The position numbers were made by a program, and so were the translations under genes. Under the pieces are notes generated by a model. The model searched no databases. It saw nothing but the letters and a program-made list of their open reading frames with translations, and had not been told where the DNA came from. From Pseudoalteromonas citrea (GTDB lineage Bacteria; Pseudomonadota; Gammaproteobacteria; Enterobacterales; Alteromonadaceae), in assembly GCF_000238375.3 (NCBI RefSeq), contig NZ_AHBZ03000012.1, positions 668,537-732,536 of the forward strand: a DNA stretch of 64,000 bases, read 5' to 3'. Position 1 is the first letter of the stretch. Every line of letters starts with the position of its first letter. Positions 56,764 through 64,000 of this stretch are shown here, piece after piece.

Positions 56764-57835
56764 GTTTACTGTCTAGCTGCTCTTCATCGGCTTCAATAAG
56801 GTGCGAGTGATTATCAACCCTATCGCGCCACTTTTGCTTTGCTGCAAGTTGCATATTTGAAGACTGGTCTCGTTCATCAACAATGTCCATGCCCATCAAA
56901 GACTCTAACATGTCTTCTAAGGTCACAATGCCTTGAATATCACCATACTCGTCAATGACCAATGCAATATGAATGCGTTTTTCCAATAACGTTTGAAACA
57001 GTTCAGGCGCAGCCAACGTTTCGGGAACGGTATACAGATCAATCGCCAATTTACCAATTTTATAATTCTCACCCAAACGATGATACGCCAGCATAATATC
57101 GTTTTTATGCACAAAGCCAATAATGTCGTCAGTATTTTTGTCGTAAATTAGGACTCGTGAAAATGAAATAGCACCGTGTTCAGATAAATACTCATGTACT
57201 GTCATGTCTTTATGAACTTTAAACAGTACCGTTCGAGGTGTCATAACCTTTTCTAACTTCGCGTGCTTAAACCTTAATAAACTGCGGATCGTTTGGGTTT
57301 CGTCTTCATCTAATGCTCCGGCCTCAGATCCCATTTCAGCCATTGCTTCAATTTCTTGACGAATATACTGCGCTTCACTTTCTTTACTGCCCATCAGTTT
57401 TGTTAACTGATCAGATAACCAAACAAACGGTTTTAAAATTCTGATAAGCCACACTAAACACAAGGACACGACGGGTGTTAGTGTCCGCCAGTATGTAGCA
57501 CCTAATGTCTTTGGAATAATTTCAGATAATACTAATACCAACAACGTCATTACGGCTGAGGCAATACCCACTGCAGCGTCTGAAAATACCACAGCAGCCT
57601 GTGCACCTACGCCTGCAGCACCCGCAGTATGCGCGACGGTATTGAGTGTTAAAATAGCTGCTAACGGTTTATCTATGTTGTTTTTTAAAGCCTGCACCCG
57701 CAGTGCTAACGTCAAACGCGTTTTTTTTAAAATAGCAATATGGCTTGGCGTAATACTTAAAAGTACCGCCTCCATCACTGAGCATAAAAACGAAATAGTG
57801 ATGGCAATTAGCATATAACTAACTAATAGAAACAA
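56753..57835 (-). CDS. CNNM/CorC-type transporter (DUF21 and CBS pair)
   Basis: 360 aa: DUF21 membrane domain with four hydrophobic segments (CSVMEAVLLSITPSH at the start, LVLSEIIPKTLG in the family core), followed by a CBS pair (about 205-330, KVMTPRTVLFKV, VIDEYGDIQGIVTLEDMLES). The C-terminal transporter-associated domain is missing, a common short form. Probably involved in Mg2+ or Co2+ efflux. The start is TTG, since AGGAG lies seven bases upstream. Confidence 0.88.
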   Translation of the reverse strand: MFLLVSYMLIAITISFLCSVMEAVLLSITPSHIAILKKTRLTLALRVQALKNNIDKPLAAILTLNTVAHTAGAAGVGAQAAVVFSDAAVGIASAVMTLLVLVLSEIIPKTLGATYWRTLTPVVSLCLVWLIRILKPFVWLSDQLTKLMGSKESEAQYIRQEIEAMAEMGSEAGALDEDETQTIRSLLRFKHAKLEKVMTPRTVLFKVHKDMTVHEYLSEHGAISFSRVLIYDKNTDDIIGFVHKNDIMLAYHRLGENYKIGKLAIDLYTVPETLAAPELFQTLLEKRIHIALVIDEYGDIQGIVTLEDMLESLMGMDIVDERDQSSNMQLAAKQKWRDRVDNHSHLIEADEEQLDSKPKN

Positions 57836-57944
57836 CAGGTAACTCCTTACAATATGGCCTGCAACAGTTAATCGCAGGACCGCTTATTAATAACTATTTA
57901 TATGGTATATTGGGGCAATATTTTTACCTACAATAGGCTCAACT

Positions 57945-60398
57945 ATGATTTTCCGTACCGCGGTTACATTATTGCTCTCTGCCGCAGCAACACAACTGGC
58001 TGCAGCCCCGCTAGATGAGAGTAAAATCCAGTTTATCGGTCCATTGGGTACCCAAAGTACCATAAAACCACACAATACACCGCATCAAAAAAGCATAATT
58101 AATAATTTGCTACCTCACCTGCAAAAACAAGACCAAGAGCTTGAAGTATTTGGTCAAAATCGTTCGTGGCAAAGTCTTGAACAAGTGAATGCGCTCACCG
58201 TTAATGGTATGCAAGCTCTGCGTTTCAATTTTAGCACGACACGTTTTGTTGAAGGCACTCTTGCCCTAACGGGTATCGAAAAAGCCCATGTATTTCTCAA
58301 TGGCGAGCCATTAAAAGGGAAAAATGAATTTTCCATTCATGCGGTCACAGGCGACCATCAGGTGATTATTATCACTGAGCAAGTAGATGACTGGAAAAAA
58401 GTAGTCGTTGATTACACACCAAAAGCTGAGCATGATGAGATCGTTTTGACACAAAAAACGACGACTGCACTATCGGCAAAGCAACTTTATGATGCGCCAA
58501 CAATCAGTGCTATCTCACTTTCACCAAATGGAAAATTTTACGTAGCGACAGAGCGCCATTACCAAGCAAACCGTAAAAATGCAGCAATTAGCAATACCAG
58601 CCTGAAAAACATCAAGGGAGACGTACTATATCGCCTTTCTGGTGTGTCAGCGTCACAAGTATCATGGTCACCAGACTCAAAGGCCATTGTGTTTACGCAA
58701 GATAAACGTGTCTCTATACTCAATATTAAAGATTTCAGTATAAAAACCGTTGCAGAACACTTTAAAGGCGCATCTGGTTATCAATTTTTCGACGAAGATA
58801 CGCTCATTTTCTCGTGGTCAAATACACCTGATGACAAGCATACACTGGTAAAGCATTACTCAGGCCTTGAAGATCGCTGGTCATATGCGCGCTCAATAAG
58901 CCAGCCTTTTTTACTCGATGTAAAGTCTGGATTAGTCAGTACCATTTCTGAGAGTAAACTGAGCACTCGCATAGCTGATTTTGATAATGAACGTAATACA
59001 GTACTTGTCACTCGTAACCCAGTTGATTACGCCGCGCCTCCACATATGCTCACTCAGTTAGTGGAAATTGACTTATCGAACCACACAGAAAAAACGCTTG
59101 GTGAATATAGAACATTTAACCGAGCTAAATACACAGACAAAGGCATTTACGTTATAGCGGGCCCTGACTTTAGCCAAGGCCTTGGTAGAAACCTGCCAAA
59201 AGACATGCTAGCCAACAATTACGATGGTCAGCTCTACCTGTTGAATAATGATGGCGAAAAACCGCAAGCTCTCAGTAAAAAATTCGACCCTGCAATTGGA
59301 GGCCTACAGGTACTCAGCAATGGCGATGCAGTGCTGAATGTTACGGACAAAGATACAAAACAGCTTTATTTATATGACGAAAGTAAGCGTCGCTTCAAAA
59401 AGCTGAACACAGGCTTTGATGTTGTAGAACGGTATAGCGTATCGGATAGTCAGAAAGGGCAAGTTCTTGTCACAGGCAGTCAAGCTTCATCACCACAAGC
59501 ACTGAGCTTGGTTACCGTAAAACGTAACAAAACAAAAGTGCTATGGGACTCGAAACCTGTTGCTTATGATAATAGCGAAATCGCCGCTTTGGAGGAGTTT
59601 AACTTTACCAATGAGTCTGGCACGCAGATCAGTGGCCGCGTTTACTTACCACATAACCTAGATACTTCGAAAAAGCACCCGGCATTAATCTACTACTATG
59701 GCGGTACATCACCAGTTTCAAGAGGCTTTACTGGCCGCTATCCATTTAATCTATGGGCAGCACAAGGCTATGTAGTTTATGTAGTGCAACCAACAGGCGC
59801 GACAGGGTTTGGACAAGAATTTTCAGCCAAACATGTCAATGCGTGGGGCGAACATACTGCAGATGATATTATCCAAGGTACTAACGAGTTTTTAAAAGCC
59901 TACCCATTTGTCGATAAGAACCGTTTAGGTAACTTAGGTGCATCTTATGGTGGTTTTATGACGATGCTGCTGGCGACCAAAACCGACTTATTTAGTGCAT
60001 CTATTGCACATGCTGGTATTTCTAATATTACCTCATACTGGGGCCAAGGTTGGTGGGGCTACTTATACTCAGGCGAAGCATCTAAAAACAGCTTCCCATG
60101 GAATAACCCATCTCTTTACTCGCAACATAGTCCAGTATTTCATGCCGATAAAGTAACAACACCTTTATTATTAGTGCATGGTGATGCTGATACCAATGTG
60201 CCTCCTGGTGAGAGCCATAATATGTACACCGCACTCAAGCTACTTGGTCAAGATGTTGAACTGATTGAATACAAAGGCGCTGATCATCAAATTATTGTAC
60301 GCGACCGCCGTTTCCACTGGTGGGACACAATGCTTGCGTATTTTGATATGCACCTAAAAGATCAACCTCAGTGGTGGAACCATATTTACAGCAAATAA
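57945..60398 (+). CDS. S9 family prolyl oligopeptidase
   Basis: 817 aa, exported: signal peptide (residues 1-20, ending AAATQLAAA). An N-terminal domain, a beta-propeller-like middle (about 180-530) and a C-terminal alpha/beta hydrolase. The serine nucleophile is in GASYGGFM (about 667), aspartate in HGDADTNVPP (about 749) and histidine in GADHQII (about 781). It probably degrades peptides in the periplasm or outside the cell. A strong terminator follows. Confidence 0.92.
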   Translation: MIFRTAVTLLLSAAATQLAAAPLDESKIQFIGPLGTQSTIKPHNTPHQKSIINNLLPHLQKQDQELEVFGQNRSWQSLEQVNALTVNGMQALRFNFSTTRFVEGTLALTGIEKAHVFLNGEPLKGKNEFSIHAVTGDHQVIIITEQVDDWKKVVVDYTPKAEHDEIVLTQKTTTALSAKQLYDAPTISAISLSPNGKFYVATERHYQANRKNAAISNTSLKNIKGDVLYRLSGVSASQVSWSPDSKAIVFTQDKRVSILNIKDFSIKTVAEHFKGASGYQFFDEDTLIFSWSNTPDDKHTLVKHYSGLEDRWSYARSISQPFLLDVKSGLVSTISESKLSTRIADFDNERNTVLVTRNPVDYAAPPHMLTQLVEIDLSNHTEKTLGEYRTFNRAKYTDKGIYVIAGPDFSQGLGRNLPKDMLANNYDGQLYLLNNDGEKPQALSKKFDPAIGGLQVLSNGDAVLNVTDKDTKQLYLYDESKRRFKKLNTGFDVVERYSVSDSQKGQVLVTGSQASSPQALSLVTVKRNKTKVLWDSKPVAYDNSEIAALEEFNFTNESGTQISGRVYLPHNLDTSKKHPALIYYYGGTSPVSRGFTGRYPFNLWAAQGYVVYVVQPTGATGFGQEFSAKHVNAWGEHTADDIIQGTNEFLKAYPFVDKNRLGNLGASYGGFMTMLLATKTDLFSASIAHAGISNITSYWGQGWWGYLYSGEASKNSFPWNNPSLYSQHSPVFHADKVTTPLLLVHGDADTNVPPGESHNMYTALKLLGQDVELIEYKGADHQIIVRDRRFHWWDTMLAYFDMHLKDQPQWWNHIYSK

Positions 60399-60405
60399 CT
60401 TGATT

Positions 60406-60440
60406 GGGTGAGAGGGCTATGCCCTTTCACCCTATTTTTT
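60406..60440 (+). terminator. Intrinsic terminator after the S9 peptidase gene
   Basis: GGGTGAGAGGGC (60406-60417) and GCCCTTTCACCC (60421-60432) form a 12-bp stem with one G-U pair, a 3-nt loop and a TATTTTTT tail. It is a strong canonical terminator. Confidence 0.92.
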
Positions 60441-60643
60441 GTATGGATAAAATATGCAGCAATATTTAAGCATATGACGCTCATACTTTTTATTTACGAG
60501 CCCTCTATTAACAATAAAAACCTGATGTACTGACAGTATTGTACTTATTACGCATTTTTTCTCACAAAATAGTCTTATTGTACTTCTCAGCTGACTTTTG
60601 TCAGTGCTAATATAGAGGTAATTATTGATCAGATAGCGATACT

Positions 60644-61348
60644 ATGAGCATCCACGTATTATTAGTAGAAGACGACGAACTTTTAGCCAAGCGTATTTTA
60701 AATCACTTTGCTAATACTGAGTTTTCGATCGACGTCGATAATACCGGCGCAAGTGCGTTAGAAAAGGTACAAAGTAGCCAGCAAGAACCGAATAAAATTA
60801 CCCTCGCCATTGTCGATATTGTATTACCTGCAACTGATGGACTAGAGCTTGCCAAAGAGCTTAATACATTGACTGATATTGGGGTGATCATGCTCTCAAG
60901 CAGAGACTCTCAAGCAGACCGTATAGCAGGCTTAGCACAAGGTGCTGATGACTACATCTGTAAACCTGTTGATTTATTAGAGCTTGAGTTAAGAATGCGG
61001 GCGTTATGTAAACGCTTGACCATCGCCGATGATCAAGATGAATCTGAAGAATTTATTGAATACGCCGACTTTAAGCTTCATCCAGACAACCGCACATTGA
61101 TCAACGGCCAAGCTGAAGAGTCGCGACTCACAGAGGCTGAGCATAAAGTACTCATTTGCTTAATCGCCAACGCCGGTAAAGCCACTTCAAGAGAGAAAAT
61201 ATCAGAAGATATCGGCCAACCTGATTGGAGCCCCAGCGACAGAACCGTTGATGTGTTGATTGGTCGGTTAAGAAAAAAGCTGGGTGACGAAAAAGAACAA
61301 AAAAGAATTGTCACAGTGCGCGGTAAAGGCTATATGCTTTCTGCTTAA
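60644..61348 (+). CDS. OmpR-family response regulator
   Basis: 234 aa. REC domain with acidic pocket EDD (9-11) and Asp58 in IVDIVLPATDG, then a winged-helix DNA-binding domain (ESRLTEAEHKVLICLIANAG and VDVLIGRLRKKLGDE). There is no sensor kinase next to it in the window, so the partner is unknown. It faces yifB tail to tail. Confidence 0.92.
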   Translation: MSIHVLLVEDDELLAKRILNHFANTEFSIDVDNTGASALEKVQSSQQEPNKITLAIVDIVLPATDGLELAKELNTLTDIGVIMLSSRDSQADRIAGLAQGADDYICKPVDLLELELRMRALCKRLTIADDQDESEEFIEYADFKLHPDNRTLINGQAEESRLTEAEHKVLICLIANAGKATSREKISEDIGQPDWSPSDRTVDVLIGRLRKKLGDEKEQKRIVTVRGKGYMLSA

Positions 61349-61359
61349 CACAACCATTC

Positions 61360-62874
61360 TTAATACCGAGTGAGTTGAGACAATAGCCGCTCAAACGCTC
61401 GGTAACTTAACGCCTCTTTAATATCTATTAGGTCTATTTGCGCTCTTCCGGCCATGTCTGCAATGGTACGTGCAACTTTTAATATACGATGATATGAACG
61501 CGGTGATAAGTTAAGCTTCTCGGTCGCAGCACCTAAAAACTGTGATTCTGCATGGCCTAATTTACAAAACTGACTAAGCGCTTTGTTGCCTAACAATGCA
61601 TTGCACATCCCTTGCCGCTCAATGGCAATACGGTGCGCAGTGTTCACTCTATTTCTGATGGTTTCACTTGATTCTGCACAAGTTTCAGTTTGTAGCTCTT
61701 GTGTGGTTAACCTTGGTAGTTCAATTTGTAAATCAATTCGGTCTAAAAATGGCCCTGATATTTTTGATAAATACCGAAGTACTTGATCTGGTGTGGCTCG
61801 CTTATCTGAAAGAGACCCAGTCGGGCTAGGATTTAATGCTGCGATCAGCTGAAACCGAGCAGGAAAATCAACTTGGCGAGCGGCTCTAGAAATTGTCACC
61901 AAACCGGTTTCCATCGGTTCACGTAGGGAGTCGAGAACCTTACGCTCAAACTCGGGCAATTCATCGAGAAATAACACACCATTATGGGCCAGAGAAATCT
62001 CTCCCGGCTTAGGATTGGATGACCCCCCCACTAAAGCCACCGCCGAGCAAGTATGATGCGGGCTTCTAAATGGGCGATTCCGCCAATTCTCTATATCAAT
62101 GGCTTTACCAATTAATGAATATATTGCGGCAGTCTCAAGTGCTTCATTATTTAGTAATGTGGGCATAATCGACGGCATACGCTGTGCCAGCATCGACTTA
62201 CCTGTGCCTGGCGGCCCTAAAAATAGTGTGTTGTGGCCTCCTGCTGCAGCAATTTCTAATACACGCTTTGCTCCACTTTGGCCTTTCACTTCGCTCATGT
62301 CTAAAGGCGAGCCAACTGAATGTGTGTTTACCGAAGGGTACTTCATATTTAATGGTAGAGCGTCTTGACCTTGTAAATCTAACCACAATGCTTGTAGCGA
62401 GTTTACCGCCTTTCTATTACAGTGTTGCGCTAAACTGGCAACCTGATCATTGCCTTTTGGAATGTAGCAACACCTCTGCGCTTTCTCCGCGGCGAGTACT
62501 GCTGGCAAAATAGCATGGACCGAATGCACCTCACCACTTAATGTCAACTCGCCATAAAATTCGTAATGGTGTGACTGAAATGCCTGTAGTTGCTTGGAAG
62601 CCACTAAAATACCCACCGCAATCGCCAGATCATAGCGCCCACCCTCTTTCGGTAAATCAGCAGGGGCTAAGTTAACGGTGATCCGTTGCTCAGGGAATAA
62701 AAACTTTGAATTGGTTAACGCAGAGCGTACCCGCTCTCGGGCTTCTTTTACCGAGGTTTCAGGTAGTCCGACAATATGAAACGCTGGTAACCCATTGCTT
62801 AAATGGACTTCAACGGTTACTTCCGGAGCAGAGATCCCAACTTGGGCTCGCGTATAAACTTTAGCAAGTGACAT
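61360..62874 (-). CDS. comM: YifB/ComM family Mg-chelatase-like AAA ATPase
   Basis: 504 aa. An N-terminal Lon-like subdomain (SLAKVYTRAQVGISAPEVTV), Walker A GPPGTGKSMLAQR (about 225), Walker B-like LFLDELPEF and the C-terminal Mg_chelatase_C domain. In naturally competent bacteria, ComM promotes branch migration of integrated DNA. It is convergent with the response-regulator gene, and the TRIC-type gene is upstream on the same strand. Confidence 0.92.
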   Translation of the reverse strand: MSLAKVYTRAQVGISAPEVTVEVHLSNGLPAFHIVGLPETSVKEARERVRSALTNSKFLFPEQRITVNLAPADLPKEGGRYDLAIAVGILVASKQLQAFQSHHYEFYGELTLSGEVHSVHAILPAVLAAEKAQRCCYIPKGNDQVASLAQHCNRKAVNSLQALWLDLQGQDALPLNMKYPSVNTHSVGSPLDMSEVKGQSGAKRVLEIAAAGGHNTLFLGPPGTGKSMLAQRMPSIMPTLLNNEALETAAIYSLIGKAIDIENWRNRPFRSPHHTCSAVALVGGSSNPKPGEISLAHNGVLFLDELPEFERKVLDSLREPMETGLVTISRAARQVDFPARFQLIAALNPSPTGSLSDKRATPDQVLRYLSKISGPFLDRIDLQIELPRLTTQELQTETCAESSETIRNRVNTAHRIAIERQGMCNALLGNKALSQFCKLGHAESQFLGAATEKLNLSPRSYHRILKVARTIADMAGRAQIDLIDIKEALSYRAFERLLSQLTRY

Positions 62875-62898
62875 ATCCTTGTCCCTTTGATTACTGAA

Positions 62899-63513
62899 CT
62901 ATTCTGGGTATTTAAATATATGGATCACCCACTTGTAATACATTGCCAACAAGCGCAGTCCAAGGGTTGCTGACATAGCACAAACCATAATGACTTCAAC
63001 AGGTAACGCCCAGTGTGATAACTGAGTATATACTATCCCACCGAATATACACGTGATCGCATACAGCTCACCCTTTAATAAAAGTGGCATATCACCCGCT
63101 AGCACATCTCGAATAACTCCACCAAAGCACCCGGTCATCACCCCCATTATGATGGCTGTTGTATCCGGCATCCCAATAGAAAGCGCTTTTTGCACCCCCA
63201 TTACGGCAAAAAATGCCAGTCCAAACGCATCCGCTATTTGCAACATTTGGCGGGGGATCTGTTTATGTCGATTTAAAAAAATGACACTAATAATGATAGC
63301 AACAGCAATCGCAACGAAATAGCTGGTGTCATGTAGCCAAAATACCGGAACATCTAAAATAATATCGCGTAAGGTGCCACCGCCTATACCCGTAACTGTA
63401 GCCAGAACCACCACACCAAAGCCATCCATGTGTTTACTGTGCGCAATTAAAGTACCTGAAATAGCAAATACCATTACACCAAGCAAATCAAACCAATGAA
63501 ATAACTCCGTCAT
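62899..63513 (-). CDS. TRIC-type cation channel family protein (YicG-like, UPF0126)
   Basis: 204 aa with seven hydrophobic segments in two repeats. The repeat signatures are GIGGGTLRDIILDVPVFW and CFGGVIRDVLAGDMPLLL. Prokaryotic homologues form potassium-permeable trimeric channels. It lies 24 bases upstream of yifB on the same strand. Confidence 0.9.
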   Translation of the reverse strand: MTELFHWFDLLGVMVFAISGTLIAHSKHMDGFGVVVLATVTGIGGGTLRDIILDVPVFWLHDTSYFVAIAVAIIISVIFLNRHKQIPRQMLQIADAFGLAFFAVMGVQKALSIGMPDTTAIIMGVMTGCFGGVIRDVLAGDMPLLLKGELYAITCIFGGIVYTQLSHWALPVEVIMVCAMSATLGLRLLAMYYKWVIHIFKYPE

Positions 63514-64000
63514 ATCAAATCACATCCTAAAAATAGCTTATAAAAGGCCAATTCTCACTAAAATTGGCGGCACGATATTATAAATAACAGCATATCAAAA
63601 ATAACAACTCTTCCTTATCTACACTATATTACGAAAAATCATTGTCATTCTTACAGGCTAAATAAAGAAGCCCCTTTAGCAAAGCCTTGTTTTAAAGCCT
63701 ATTACGAGTTTATTGATAGTTGTAGTAAAGCTTGGTACACATTAATCCAAGACATCGATACATCCAAAAGGTCTATGTGCTAGAAACTGAGCAATAGTGT
63801 AGTTTTTAATTAATGCAATTGGTATTAAACAGGTTGGTACAATTATTAAAGATTGTTTTGGATCCTGACCTTCGTCAGGAAGACAACGGTGTAAGTTCAA
63901 TACATCCTTCTGTATGACCCTTTTGTCTTCGTGTTCGTCTCCCTGAACTGGTTTCAGGGTCCATAGGGTTTTCACTGCACTTTCCTAAACCCCAAATGCA
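63514..64000. other. Intergenic region with REP-like hairpins
   Basis: 487 bases with no gene. The left part is AT-rich without visible structure. The right part has two small hairpins: TCCTGAC/GTCAGGA (63863-63880) and CCCTGAA/TTCAGGG (63941-63959). They look like dispersed repetitive extragenic elements. A 77-codon minus-strand frame (63742-63975) reads through them and is not considered a gene. Confidence 0.6.

Noticed and set aside
63742-63975. 77-codon minus-strand frame
   Set aside because: It runs through two hairpins and looks like a translated repetitive element, not a gene.

Overview
The window looks like a chromosomal stretch of a marine gammaproteobacterium of the Alteromonadales, most likely Pseudoalteromonas or a close relative. 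That rests on gene order and protein character: yrbG-kdsD-kdsC-lptC-lptA-lptB-rpoN-hpf-ptsN-rapZ-npr, then pmbA/darP/tldD, yhdP-rng-maf-mreDCB, a CsrD/MshH-type protein, ssb and uvrA. The genus is inferred; no rRNA or tRNA gene is present.

Layout. (1) 1-6.9 kb: LPS precursor synthesis and transport genes run straight into the sigma-54/nitrogen-PTS block. (2) 7-12.8 kb: mgtE, the two halves of the TldD/PmbA (TldE) protease, DarP and a nitrilase-type amidase. (3) 12.8-21.2 kb: a minus-strand run yhdP-rng-maf-mreD-mreC-mreB (envelope lipid transport, RNase G, nucleotide house-cleaning, cell shape). (4) 21.2-26.1 kb: a PEGA/SUMF1 lipid-envelope-type exported protein, a PLP enzyme and a CsrD/MshH-like degenerate GGDEF-EAL protein. 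(5) 26.1-43.1 kb: accessory region. It starts with 1.3 kb without intact genes, followed by a GT29-like glycosyltransferase and a zinc-ribbon methyltransferase. Next comes a compact mobile island (about 30.23-43.12 kb).

The island is the main discovery. Its minus-strand operon encodes three different tyrosine recombinases, two small coiled-coil proteins and a RecD2-like helicase, all overlapping or one base apart. This matches my recollection of the Gamma-Mobile-Trio (GMT) islands, known carriers of anti-phage and antibacterial cargo. The cargo here is a PHP-domain/SMC-like ATPase (TrlF/Ppl type, a plausible anti-phage protein) facing away from an uncharacterised 94-aa protein and a 269-aa protein with a PD-(D/E)XK-nuclease-like signature. 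Related TCTACAT/ATGTAGA palindromes lie at both ends of the island. One of them overlaps the -10 of a near-consensus sigma-70 promoter that drives the recombinase operon, which suggests that recombinase binding and expression are coupled.

(6) 43.1-49 kb: ssb, a YajR-type exporter, a periplasmic solute-binding protein and uvrA. (7) 49-63.5 kb: mostly ordinary accessory and housekeeping genes: membrane proteins, a thioesterase, a 2-oxoglutarate oxygenase, YacL, an AEC transporter, a short-chain fatty-acid transporter, a site-2 protease, a REC-EAL regulator, a CNNM/CorC transporter, an S9 peptidase, an OmpR-type regulator, YifB/ComM and a TRIC-type channel. The last 0.5 kb has no gene but contains REP-like hairpins.

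All assignments are by reading motifs, lengths and synteny; no database search was run.
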